From positions 1 to 50,388 of the forward strand of contig JAMPHV010000010.1 of assembly GCA_023663265.1 (NCBI GenBank): a stretch of DNA of 50,388 bases, in the 5' to 3' direction. Position numbers and translations under genes: made by a program. The DNA is from Bacteroides sp. (lineage in GTDB: Bacteria; Bacillota; Clostridia; Oscillospirales; Ruminococcaceae). The first letter of the stretch is position 1. Each line of letters begins with the position of its first letter. The notes below the pieces were generated by a model. It was not told the origin of the DNA, did no database searches, and was given only the letters and a program-made list of their open reading frames with translations. Shown here in pieces: positions 1 through 11,100 of the stretch.

Positions 1-100
1 CACCTTAAGCCCCGCGGGAGGCGCGCTGCTCTCGCTTCCGAGCAAAAGAGAACATTACATAATATGTAATTTTAAGAATTAGTAAACAATTATTATGACT
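1..100. other. window edge, no gene assigned
   Basis: Two plus-strand frames stay open to the left edge and close at 67-69 and 80-82, so the 3' end of an upstream gene may lie here, but too little is present to judge. A perfect 7-bp inverted repeat with a 3-nt spacer lies at 54-70. Nothing else is seen before the terminator that starts at 101. Confidence 0.3.
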
Positions 101-135
101 AAAAAAACGACCCGTTTTCGACAGGTCGTTTTTTT
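101..135 (-). terminator. intrinsic terminator of the GHKL ATPase gene
   Basis: A-run, 5-bp GC-rich outer stem (108-112 with 124-128), loop with a possible inner CG/CG pair, then a T-run when read on the minus strand. It begins 15 nt beyond the stop codon of the 1020-aa gene. The same sequence, as reverse complement, is at 50150-50182. Confidence 0.85.
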
Positions 136-149
136 CAGTCCCTTTTACT

Positions 150-3100
150 TTATTGGGATATTTTTTCCTCTTTGTTGTCCTCCACCCACTTAGCCGCCAT
201 AAGCGGAGTGAGCCTAAACTCCATGGTACGCTCCTCCGCGCTTACGACCTCGGAATTTCTGCCGTAGCCCTCGGGAGTGATATCATAAATAATATGAGGG
301 ATATACTTGACGGTGCAAATGAAAAACTCGGGAGGAATGCTTTCTGCCTCCGAAATTTCCTTAAGCCACATAAAAGGCTCCATACCGCCGATAGAAAGCT
401 CCTTAACGAACCAACCGTTGGAATCCGCGATATGATTTTCGCACAGGTAAAGGGCAAAATTGAATCTTTTTTCGCCCTCATCGGTCATAATGTCAACGAT
501 AAAGTCCACAAGATCGTAGCAGTTGATATTGTGTCCGCTTTCTCCGCAGTAACCGCAGCAGGTGCCGTAGCCGTAAAGCCTGTTGTTTATGTCCTTGGCA
601 AAATAGCTCTTGTAGTTCTGCAATTCGCTCTTATCCTTAACGGAATCGTAAAGCTCGACCGCAAACTCAAACTCCTCCCTGCTCAGAACGGGAGCGCGCT
701 TGTACTTTAAGGATATCTGATCGGGAATAATGCGGTTGGGGTCCTTGGTGCGGCTGAAGAAACGGTTGAGTATGCCTTTGTCCTCGCCCGCGATAATGTA
801 CTCCGCCGTTGAAGCAAACTCGGTCTTGTTGAGGTCGTCGCGAAGCACCACGAAGCGCGCCGCCTTGTTTCTTTCCTCCTCGGTGATGGGATCGCCGAAA
901 TGCTTGGAGAGAACGACCTTTCCGTCCTCGTTCAGAAATACGATGCCGTCGTATTTCATATTGCACACATACATGGAGCCGAGTATCTTCGCGGTGTTTT
1001 CCTTGGAGGAATGATCCTTCATAAGCTCGGCGACCTCGTTAACGTCAAAGGAATACACCGACTTGTCGTAGGGGAAATCGAATTTTCTGTTGTTGAGAAC
1101 TCCCGACTCGATCATCTGCTTGGAATCGCCGAGTATTTCCAGCAGATCCATATCGGTAATGCTGCTGGGTATCATAAATTGCTTTCCATAGGTCTGGAAG
1201 CGGTATTTCTTGTTGAAATCGAGGATAAGCTCAATGCTTCCGCCCTGTTCCTTTATCTCGCGCAGGAACGTCATGGTGTTCTTGCCTTGAGTAAAGGAGT
1301 TTACCAGCATCGCGGAGACCTCCTGATAATTCTGATGGCTGGAAAAACGGTGTCTGCGGCTGCCCAAGGTCTCCATGGCGTTTTTGATGTTCAGCACCTT
1401 TATCTTGGATATCTCGAAGGAGTAGTTCTCCTCTCCTCTGTCGAAGTGGATACGGTAGTACTTCATCGACAGGGTATAATCCTCTCCCGCGGAATCGTCA
1501 AAGAGGGTGAATATCTTCTCCAGCGCTATTTCGTCCATTACGCAGTCGTCCACCAGCAAAGTGGGGAGATAATAGCCTATAACGCTGGGGAAGCTGTTGT
1601 ACAGCTCGAAGTCCGAAAAGCCTCCGCTGTGCCGCGAGGATATCTTATAGGTTTTTTTGCCTCTGATAAATTCGTAGCAGTATGCTCTTCCCTTTTCGCT
1701 TCCGTCGCCGTTCTCCCACTCGTAGCCCGCATACAGCGTTTTTTCCTTGAAATCGGACAGACCCTCCCTAAGCTTATCGAGGCGCAGCTCGATATACTCC
1801 TTGTCGGCGGTGCCGTCCTTTTTCCGTTCCTCGCTCACTCCCTTGGTCTCGCTCTTGAAGCCTGTGGACTTAAGCTCGTCGTAGGTCACGGGAGCGCTTT
1901 CATGCGGGAACTGGAAAGAAATGCCCGAAACAAAAACGTCCTTGACGTTTGCCGCGTATCGGCTGGTTTTCATAAAGCCGTTGAAAAACTCAAAGGCGTA
2001 GGAGCGGGGCGCCATATAATAATACTCTGTGTCCTTGATCTGCTTAAGATCGAGCACGAAAAACTTTTTATATTCTCTGAGTATCTCGGGTATATCCCGC
2101 TCTATTGCTTTTGTGACCATACTTTCCTTGTCGTAGCGTATACCCGTGCGGCTGTGAGTTATGCAGGTGTTGGGAACGCTTACAAAGAACGCGGACAGCT
2201 TTTCGTCTATGAATCTGTCATTATTGGTACCGATATATCCCGTAAGCTCATAGGTGGAAAAATAGTTGTACTTCGCCAGCAGAAGCTTTACGACGTTTTC
2301 CCGCTTGGCGTTAGCCACCGCAAAGGGGATAAGATAAACAAAGCCGTCCTTTTCGTAATGCAAAAGGTCCAAAAGGCTCTTGTTGTTATGATAAAAACGT
2401 ATCTTGGGTATATCGTTCGCGTCCTTACAGTGAAGCGCGATACGGTATACGTCGGACACCTTGTTGTTCTGCGCCACCGCCACGTTGACCGTTTTGGTGC
2501 TGCTGTCGTCCAGAGAAAGGGCGTTGTTCATCAGGTGCTTTCTGTTAAAGGCGAAGCACAGCTCCACCATATTCAGATAATCGCCCTTTTTCTCGGTTAT
2601 GGTAAGGAAATTGTCCAATATCCTTTCATACTCGCCGTGTTCAAGCTCCAAAATGACCCTTGTGCCGTTAAAAGGCGCGGTATTCAGATTTATGCTTTCG
2701 ACCGTCAGCTTTCCGTCGTCGTTCCTGATCTTGAAGCTAAAGGTATTTGAACGTATCGACAGGGACAGAACGTTCAAAAATACGCTCTTGGCGCCTATGC
2801 CGAAGCGTCCCTCGCGGGTCTCGTCGCCGTTGTTCATACCGAAGCCGAGATAATAGAGAATGTCCTCCATTGAGAAGCCCACTTCGTTATAGGAAATGGT
2901 AACGGTATCGTTTTCTTGAAAATCGACCACTATTTTTATGTCGCCCGTAAGATAACGGCAGCCGAGGGCGTTCTGAAACAGCTCGCGGATAATACTTTCC
3001 TTGGGATAGTCGGAAAGATTGAGCTTGGCGTTAAAGCCCGTTCTGCCGCTGAACACGTCGTTGTAGTAATCGGCAAACGCGCTGTCCGCCGTTCTGTTTT

Positions 3101-3212
3101 TGGTGACATCCTCCTCGATTTTTACAAGGGCGGCGCTTTTTGCTTCTGCGTTTCCGTTAAGGTGAGCCTGATAAAAATCCCCTATAAGATCGAACACGCT
3201 TTTACCTGCCAT
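150..3212 (-). CDS. sacsin-type GHKL (HSP90-like) ATPase, 1020 aa
   Basis: Large protein with an N-terminal GHKL ATP-binding fold. Visible motifs are the N box with E77 and N81, an NEVGF motif at 109-113 where most GHKL enzymes have DNGxG, FGIGAKSVF at 137-145, and NGTRV at 182-186. The NExGF plus GIGxKS combination is typical of sacsin-like ATPases. The remaining ~800 residues match no domain I can name. Near the C-terminus a Cys/His cluster (C885, C886, C889, H894, C898, C924, H927) looks zinc-binding. The ATG shares one base with the TGA of the upstream gene and has an AGGAGG 7 nt away, so the two genes are translationally coupled. GHKL ATPases paired with superfamily 2 helicases are known from predicted restriction-type systems, so a DNA-directed or defence role is inferred. 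Substrate and activity are unknown. Confidence 0.8.
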   Translation of the reverse strand: MAGKSVFDLIGDFYQAHLNGNAEAKSAALVKIEEDVTKNRTADSAFADYYNDVFSGRTGFNAKLNLSDYPKESIIRELFQNALGCRYLTGDIKIVVDFQENDTVTISYNEVGFSMEDILYYLGFGMNNGDETREGRFGIGAKSVFLNVLSLSIRSNTFSFKIRNDDGKLTVESINLNTAPFNGTRVILELEHGEYERILDNFLTITEKKGDYLNMVELCFAFNRKHLMNNALSLDDSSTKTVNVAVAQNNKVSDVYRIALHCKDANDIPKIRFYHNNKSLLDLLHYEKDGFVYLIPFAVANAKRENVVKLLLAKYNYFSTYELTGYIGTNNDRFIDEKLSAFFVSVPNTCITHSRTGIRYDKESMVTKAIERDIPEILREYKKFFVLDLKQIKDTEYYYMAPRSYAFEFFNGFMKTSRYAANVKDVFVSGISFQFPHESAPVTYDELKSTGFKSETKGVSEERKKDGTADKEYIELRLDKLREGLSDFKEKTLYAGYEWENGDGSEKGRAYCYEFIRGKKTYKISSRHSGGFSDFELYNSFPSVIGYYLPTLLVDDCVMDEIALEKIFTLFDDSAGEDYTLSMKYYRIHFDRGEENYSFEISKIKVLNIKNAMETLGSRRHRFSSHQNYQEVSAMLVNSFTQGKNTMTFLREIKEQGGSIELILDFNKKYRFQTYGKQFMIPSSITDMDLLEILGDSKQMIESGVLNNRKFDFPYDKSVYSFDVNEVAELMKDHSSKENTAKILGSMYVCNMKYDGIVFLNEDGKVVLSKHFGDPITEEERNKAARFVVLRDDLNKTEFASTAEYIIAGEDKGILNRFFSRTKDPNRIIPDQISLKYKRAPVLSREEFEFAVELYDSVKDKSELQNYKSYFAKDINNRLYGYGTCCGYCGESGHNINCYDLVDFIVDIMTDEGEKRFNFALYLCENHIADSNGWFVKELSIGGMEPFMWLKEISEAESIPPEFFICTVKYIPHIIYDITPEGYGRNSEVVSAEERTMEFRLTPLMAAKWVEDNKEEKISQ

Positions 3213-5110
3213 CAGATCGCCTCCTCAAAAATATCTTTAAGAAATTTATTGTAGTCGCCGTCAAAGCCGTGATTTTCGGCAAGATACCGCCATGCGCAGT
3301 AGTAAACATATCCCCTGTCGTTTTCCTCGGTCGTATGGAGCAGCTCGTAAAGCTTGTCGGCGGTTTTGCAGCCGTCAAGCAGCCCTCTTGCCTCGTCTCT
3401 TTCCTTTACAAGCGCGTCGTCGGATATCACCGCTTCCAGATCGGCATAGTCCTGGCTTTCCTCCACGTTGTAGCTCTTAACCTGTAATTTTCCGTCCGAA
3501 TCGAAGCAGCAGCAGCCCTTTCTCAGCTCCTCCAGTCTTTTGCCGATAATGTCCGCCAAGACAGCCCGATCGGTTTTTCCCGAGGATATGCCGAATGCGC
3601 GCATAAGGTCGTCTCTTGCCTTTGCCAGCTCGGTTCTCGCGGTCTGACCCGAGGTCTTGAGGTTGTAAAGAGCCGCAAGCTCGTTCGAGGCGGAATTGTC
3701 AAGATTTTCCACGCCCTCAAGCTGCTTTATGACCTCCGCCAGCATATTTTCCAAGCCCTCGGTGTGAAGATAAACGTTTCTGCCCGGAATGCCGTAGCTA
3801 AAGCCCGCGCACAGATTCAGCGCAAGCACGCGGCGCAGCATTCTTCCGTCGAACTTATCGGTATCGTCTCTGAAAAGGATAAATTCGGGCTCGGAAAAGC
3901 CGTTCCTGCCGCCCTGCTTATAGCGTCTGTTCAAGGTAAGTGGGCTGTTGGGCAGCTCGTAATTTATCACATGCGTTATATTATCCAGCAGATCGCACTG
4001 CTCGTCTTGATCGTCCATGGAAAGCAGTATTCGTATATCCTGCTTATCCCCCGCCTCGAAGCACCGCATGGTGTCGTCGATACGGTATATCCCGCTTTTC
4101 TTGACCTTGGTGAGCGGCTTTAGACCCACTGCCGAGGTGGAAAGCACCTTATATACGTAATCCAACGTTTTTTCCGACGAGAAATATGTGATGATCCTGT
4201 TGTCGGGGTCCTCCGCCAGCTTGGCGAGCCTGTTTATATAAGCGTCCAGCTTAACGTCGAACTCTCTGAGGCTCGTCACTATTTTGTCGTCGTACTTATC
4301 CGCGTTGTACAGCTTACGCATATCGAGAGTAAGCTCCTCAAAAATATTTCCTCCGTAGCCGTACACGGCGGGCGCTGCCTGGTCCGATTTTGCTCTGACC
4401 GCTTCCTCGTTGGCGGTATAGGTTATGAGCTTGAGCTTCGGCTCGACCAAGCCGCGAGTCCCGTAGTAGCGGGAGTAGGGCGAGGAAAGAGTGAACTCCG
4501 TTATATTGTCCTTGGGATAGTTGCCGCTGAAATAATCCGCCTTGGTCTTGTTCGCCAAAAATTTCTCGGGGAGCTTAGCCAGCTTCTCCGCCGCATCGCG
4601 CGCCGCGTTAAGATAAGCGGCAAAAACGACCATTTTCTTCGCCTTGAGGTCAAAGCCGTTAAGTATCAGCTCGGAATCTATGCCGTTCCTGGACAGACCG
4701 CCGTCAACGATCACTAAGTCCCAAACAACGCCCGCCTCCTTGGTCCTTTTAAATATCGGATTATCTCCCGCCCTGCTGTCGGCTATGTACAGGTTGCTCA
4801 GCTTCGGCGAAAAGAAGCAGACGCCTCCGGGGTCGGGCGTGATAAACTTAAAATCAGCTCCGATGCCCTTAAGCAAATTTCCGTACCACTCGTACATAAG
4901 CTTTCCCGTGGTAATTATCAATACAGAGGGATTCTTGACCCCGACGACCGCTTCAAGCACTGCCAACTGCGCCTTTGAATGCTTACCGTTTCCCTGCTCG
5001 TCCATAACGACGGCACAGTCAAATTCATTCAGCTTTCGCATAAACGCAATATTCATCACATTCAGCGGAAGCTTATCGTATACGATTCCCTTAATGCCTG
5101 TCTCACTCAT
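3212..5110 (-). CDS. degenerate SNF2-like helicase protein, 632 aa
   Basis: Follows the SNF2/superfamily 2 helicase plan with eroded motifs. The Walker A region reads DEQGNGKH (37-44) where SNF2 proteins have DEMGLGKT; Lys43 is kept but Thr is His. Motif Ia is clear (PSVLIITTGKLMYEW, 61-75). Motif II is WDLVIVDGG (130-138), with Gly at the DEAH Glu. A second RecA-like lobe ends with YELPNSPLTLNRRYKQGGRNG-like sequence at the motif V/VI position, lacking the usual QRxGRxxR. An upstream ATG at 5134 is possible, but ATG 5110 has AAAGGAG 8 nt before it and a promoter whose start point lies about 27 nt upstream. It precedes the GHKL ATPase gene with a 1-nt overlap. Likely a DNA-binding or weakly active translocase partner of that ATPase; this is inference. 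Confidence 0.75.
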   Translation of the reverse strand: MSETGIKGIVYDKLPLNVMNIAFMRKLNEFDCAVVMDEQGNGKHSKAQLAVLEAVVGVKNPSVLIITTGKLMYEWYGNLLKGIGADFKFITPDPGGVCFFSPKLSNLYIADSRAGDNPIFKRTKEAGVVWDLVIVDGGLSRNGIDSELILNGFDLKAKKMVVFAAYLNAARDAAEKLAKLPEKFLANKTKADYFSGNYPKDNITEFTLSSPYSRYYGTRGLVEPKLKLITYTANEEAVRAKSDQAAPAVYGYGGNIFEELTLDMRKLYNADKYDDKIVTSLREFDVKLDAYINRLAKLAEDPDNRIITYFSSEKTLDYVYKVLSTSAVGLKPLTKVKKSGIYRIDDTMRCFEAGDKQDIRILLSMDDQDEQCDLLDNITHVINYELPNSPLTLNRRYKQGGRNGFSEPEFILFRDDTDKFDGRMLRRVLALNLCAGFSYGIPGRNVYLHTEGLENMLAEVIKQLEGVENLDNSASNELAALYNLKTSGQTARTELAKARDDLMRAFGISSGKTDRAVLADIIGKRLEELRKGCCCFDSDGKLQVKSYNVEESQDYADLEAVISDDALVKERDEARGLLDGCKTADKLYELLHTTEENDRGYVYYCAWRYLAENHGFDGDYNKFLKDIFEEAI

Positions 5111-8100
5111 TGCAGAAGCTCCTTTTATCATCATTTAAATATAATTATAATACATTTTTGAAATTTTTACAACCGTTTATAAAGAGTTTTTTATCTTTTT
5201 TTCATTTTTTGTATGTAAAACTTATGTTTTGCACAAAAATGTAATCGTTTTTTTTCGCTATCGTGGAAGCAATAAGCAAAACAAAAGTCTTCCATACCAT
5301 CCGACTGAGCGGCGCGGCATGGAAGACTGTCTATTAAACTATCATCGGCTCTTCCCAGCAGGCGGGGATATCCAAGCCGAACATTTTCGCAACGGTGGGC
5401 GCAATATTCGCCAGACCGTAGCTGTCCGAGGGCTCTATCTTATACTCGACGTCCTTATCGTAAATGATAAAGGGCACGGGGTTCAGTGAATGAGCGGTCC
5501 TTACCGCCAGCTCGCCCTTCTTGTTCTTTTCCACCATTTCATCGGCGTTTCCGTGGTCTGCGGTCACCAGCATGGTAACGCCGCATTCGTCGCATACCTT
5601 CTTTAGCCTGTCCAGTCCCAGGTCTACGCTTTCAACTCCGATAATGGTGCTGTCAAGGCTTCCCGTGTGCCCGACCATATCGCCATTGGGGAAATTGCAG
5701 CGTATAAAGTCGTATTCGCCGCTCCTTATGACCTCGATCAGATCGTCGGTGATCTCCGCCGACTTCATCCAGGGTCGCTGGTCAAAGCTTACGTTGTCGG
5801 AGGGAATCTCCTTAAAGGTTTCCAGCTCCTCGCTGAACTTGGCGCTTCTGTTTCCGTTCCAAAAATAGGTAACGTGACCGTATTTTTGCGTTTCGCTTAC
5901 CGCGTACTGCTTGTAGCCGCTGCTTACCAGCAGCTCGGAAAGCGTGTTTTTGATCTCGGGAGGGCTTACCAGGTAACGCTTGGGCAGCTTCAGATCGCCG
6001 TCGTACTGGAGCATGCCCGCATATACCACATCGGGTCTTGCGCCCCTGTCAAAGAAGGTGAATATATCGTTGTCGAACGCCATGGAAAGCTCTATCGCTC
6101 TGTCGCCGCGGAAGTTGAAGAGCACCACGCTGTCCTTGTCGTTTATTTTTCCCACTGCCTCGCCGTTCTCCGCAACGACAAAGGCGGGAAGGTCCTGATC
6201 TATCACGCCCTCGTTTTCGCTGCGGTACGCTTCTATAGCCTCCTTTGCGGAGCCGAACTGTCTCCCCTCGCCCTTAACGTGAGTTTTCCAGCCCAACTCC
6301 ACCATGCCCCAGTTTGCCTGATAACGGTCCATGGTCACCTTCATTCTGCCGCCGCCGCTGGCGATCTTCCCGTCGAAGCTGCCGTCGTTAAGCTCCGCAA
6401 GCTTGTTTTCAAGCTGTTCGACATAAATGAGACCGCTGGTGGCGGGAACGTCGCGCCCGTCAAGGAGAATGTGAACGCGCGCCCTTGAAGCTCCGTCCTT
6501 TTTTGCCTGCTCCAGCATACTGAACAGGTGGGAAATATTGGAGTGAACGTTGCCGTCCGAAAGGAGCCCGATAAAATGCAGAACGGAGCCGTTTTTCTTT
6601 ACGTTGGAAACGACCTCCCTCCAGGTGTCGGACTCGTACATCTTTCCGCTTTCTATCGACTCGTTCACCAGCTTGGCGCCCTGAGAGTATATTTGACCGC
6701 AGCCTATGGCGTTGTGTCCTACCTCGCTGTTTCCCATATCGTCGTCGGTGGGAAGTCCCACCGCACCGCCGTGAGCCTTGAGCCTTGTATGGGGACAGTT
6801 TTGGAGCAGCCAATCAAGAGTAGGTGTATTAGCCAGTGTAACGGCGTCGCCCAAGCCTGTTTTGCTGAAGCCGATACCGTCCATTACGACCAATAAAATG
6901 GGTTTTTTAGCTTTCATAATATATCCTTTCTTTCGTTAAAAGATCAGCCGTTGGAAGCCGCTTTCACGATCTCCGCAAAATCGGGAGCCTTAAGGCTTGC
7001 GCCGCCGATAAGTCCGCCGTCGATGTTTTCCTTGGAGACCAGCTCTGCCGCGTTGCCCGCGTTCATGGAGCCGCCATACTGTATGGTGACCGCCTGCGCC
7101 GTATCGCTTCCGTACAGCGCCGCAAGCTTGCCGCGGATAAAGGCGCAGACCTCCTCCGCCTGCTCGGCGGTAGCGGTCTTGCCCGTGCCGATCGCCCATA
7201 CGGGCTCGTAAGCGATAACGCATTTTTTGATATCCTCGGCGGAAACGTCGTAAAAGTCTAATTTGATCTGACGTCCCACTACCTCCTCGGTGATATTGCA
7301 CTCTCTTTCCCAAAGCAGCTCGCCTACGCATACTATGGGCTTCAAGCCCGCCGCCAAAGCCGCCTTGGTCCTTTTGTTGACCGTCTCGTCGGTCTCCCCG
7401 AAATACTGTCTGCGCTCGCTGTGACCGATAATAACGTACTCAACGCCCATTTCGGTAAGCATATCCGCCGATATCTCTCCCGTAAAAGCGCCCGACTTTT
7501 CAAAGTGAACGTTTTCCGCGCCTACCTTGATGTTGGTGCCCTTGGTCATCTCGACCGCGGTTTCGAGGTCGGTATAGGGAGTGCAGATCACCACCTCGCA
7601 GCCCGCGTCCGCTACCAAGGGCTTCATAGCCTCGATAAGCGCCTTTGCCTCGGGTCTTGTTTTGTTCATTTTCCAGTTTCCTGCAATTACTGCCTTTCTT
7701 ACGCTCTTGTTCATATTATCTGCCTTTCTGTTTATTGGTATTATTAGCATTAAAAGGGCGGGAAAACCGCCCTTTTAAGCAATACGGCAGCGGAATAGCC
7801 GTATTGCCGTTAATGGTTCTGAGAATATGCTCTTATTTGTCCTGGATAACGTCGATGCCGGGAAGCACCTTGCCCTCGAGGTATTCAAGGGAAGCGCCGC
7901 CGCCTGTGGAGATGTGGCTCATCTTATCCGCAAAGCCGAGCTGTACGACCGCAGCAGCGCTGTCGCCGCCTCCGATAACGGTTGTGGCGTCGGTTTCGGC
8001 AAGAGCCTTGGCAACGGATTTCGTGCCCTCCGCAAGAACGGGATTTTCAAATACGCCCATAGGTCCGTTCCATACAACGGTTTTCGCCGACTTTACTTCG

Positions 8101-11100
8101 CCTGCAAAAAGCTCGGTGGTCTTGGGACCGATGTCAAGACCCATCATATCCGCGGGTATCCTGCCGCTTTCAACAACGGAGACCTCGATGGGAGCGTCAA
8201 TGGGGTCGGGGAAGGACTTCGCTACCTTTGTATCAACGGGAAGCAGCAGCTTCTTGCCCAACTTCTCCGCCTTTGCGATCATTTCCTTGCAGTAGTCGAG
8301 CTTTTCGTCGTCAACAAGAGAGGTGCCGATCTCGCCGCCCTGAGCCTTGATAAATGTGTAAGCCATACCGCCGCCGATAATAAGCGTGTCGCACTTTTCG
8401 AGGAGGTTGGAAATAACGTTGAGCTTATCCGCTACCTTTGCGCCGCCGAGGATCGCAACAAAGGGACGAACGGGATTTTCAACGGCATTGCCGAGGAACT
8501 CGATCTCCTTGTTCATAAGATAGCCTACCGCCGTCTCCTTTACGAACTTGGTAACGCCCGCCGTGGAGGCATGCGCTCTGTGAGCGGAGCCGAAAGCGTC
8601 CATTACAAAATACTCGTTGTCCACAAGATCGCCCAGCTCCTTTGCGAAGCCCTCGCCGTTCTTGGTCTCGTCCGCGCCGCGGAAGCGTGTGTTTTCGAGC
8701 ACGACGATCTCGCCGTCCTGCATTTCCGCGACCGCCTTTTTGGCATTGTCGCCCACTACGTTATCGTCCTTGGCGAAAATCACCTTCGTTTTTACCAGCT
8801 CAGCCAGTCTTTCGGCGGCGGGAGCCAAAGAGAACTTATCCTCGGGACCGTTCTTGGGCTTTCCGAGATGAGAGCAGAGAACGATCTTGGCGCCGTTTTC
8901 AACCAACTTGTTGATAGTGGGGAGAGCGGCGACGATTCTGTTGTCGTTAGTGATCCTTCCGTCCTTGAGAGGAACGTTGAAGTCAACGCGGACAAGGACT
9001 TTTTTGCCCTTGACGTTAAGGTCTTCTACATTTTTCTTGTTAAGCTTGCTCATTATGGCACCTTCCTTTTATAAAATTTTAATCTTAACCAAAAAAATGG
9101 TATTACTTTATTATTTTAACAGAAATGTCAAAGTATTTCAAGTACATTTTAGGAAATTTTTAACAATTTTTGCTCGATCATCTTCTGGGCTTTCCCTTGG
9201 TGATAACGCCGATAAAGCAAGGACCCGCGTTGCAGGCGACAACTCCTCCGCAGGCCTCCTGCATCGTAAGGTCGTAACCCATTTTTTTAGCCATCGTCTT
9301 ACGGAAAAGCTCCTCCATTTCGGGGGCGGTGGTGGTAAGAAGATGCCACGGCGTTTCGGGAATGGTGCGTTCGCTTATGTACTGCACCGCGTCCATAACG
9401 GCAGCCTTTTCTCCTCTGCTTTTTTTGACCACATGGGTCTCTCCGTCAATAAGGGAAATGACAGGCTTAAGAGAAAGCATCTCTCCGAGGAACGAAGCGG
9501 CGGCGCTTATCCTGCCCGATTTTTTCATATGACGCAGGTTAAAGCCGATAATATGCACCTCGCAGCAGTTGTACCAATCCTCCATAAAGGCAAGGACCAT
9601 TTCGCAGCTTTGCCCCGCTTCGAGCTTTCTTGCCGCTTCGACAACGGGATAGCCGTAGCCGAGAGAATAGGTGTGGCTGTCTATGATATGTATCCGAGTA
9701 TTGCCCAGCGCGCCCTCCTCGCGAAGATTTTTTTCCGCCAGCACGGCGTTGGCGTAGGTCTGGGAGCCCTCGGAGTTTATAAGGGTAACGATAACGTCCT
9801 CCCAGCCCTCCTTGACGCATTCTCTAAATTTTTCCTCGAAGCGTATGGTGGTAATCTGACTTGTTTTCGGCAGCTCGGGGGACTTGTCGATGATCTCGAA
9901 AAATTCCTCGTTGGAAACGGTTTTTCTTTCAACGAAGGTCTTGTCTCCCAAAGTAATATCGAAGCACATTATGTCGATATTGTATCTGATCTCGTCCTCC
10001 TTTGAAATGTCGCAGCCGCTGTCGGTTATTATTTTTACCTTTGGCATAATTTTTTCCTTCCTTTATAATTTTTATGTATTGTTTTCGGGTCTCCATACGT
10101 ATTTTGTAAGGCTCCCCTTATTTTTCAGCTCGGGAAAGCCCCACTGTCTCAGGACCTCGTAGGCTCCCACGGCGACGCTGTTTGACAGGTTAAGGCTCCG
10201 CGCCTCGTCTGTCATCGGGATACGCACGCACCTTTCCCTGTTCCGATACAGCAGCTCCTCGGGCAGTCCCTTGTCCTCTCTGCCGAATATTATGCAGCAG
10301 TTATCGGGATATTCCACTTCGCAGTAGGTATTTAAAGCCTTTGTGGAATAGTAAAAGCATTCACCCTCGCTTTTATCGAAGAAGTCCGTCAAGCTCTCGT
10401 AATAGCTTATATCCAAAAAGCGCCAGTAATCGAGCCCCGCGTGCTTGAGTTTCCTGTCGTCTACGGAAAAGCCCAGCGGCTTGACAAGATGGAGCCTCGC
10501 TCCCGTCACCGCGCAGGTACGGGCGATATTTCCCGTGTTCTGCGGTATTTGAGGCTCCACAAGAACAATATTCAGTACCGTCGGTATTACCTCCTTAAAC
10601 AAGCTTTTCCCCCACCAACGCCCACGCCTTGGCTTCGGTTATCCTGACGTCGACAAAATTCCCCACGTCTTTTTCGCTGCCGTTAAAGTCAACTATGATA
10701 TTTTCCCGTGATTTTCCCGTGAAATAATCCTCCGAGGTCCTTCCCTTTCCCTCGCAAAGCACTCTGAGGGTCTTTCCCACGTATCTGCGATAGCTTTTGC
10801 TGCCGCACTCTCCCTGTACCTCCAACAGCTCCCTGAACCATTTTCCTTTTTCCTCGCCGCTTATCGGGTCCTCCATTTCGGCCGCCTTGGTGCCGATGCG
10901 CGGGCTGAAAATAAAGGTAAAGGCGGAATCGAAGCAAACTCTTTTCATAAGCCGCAGAGTCTCCTCAAAATCCTCCCTGGTCTCACCGGGAAAGCCGACT
11001 ATAATATCGGTGGTAAGGTTAAGATCGGGTATCCTTTCACGGGCATAATCCACGAGCTTTAAATAGCGCTCCTTATCATAGTGTCTGTTCATCAGCTTCA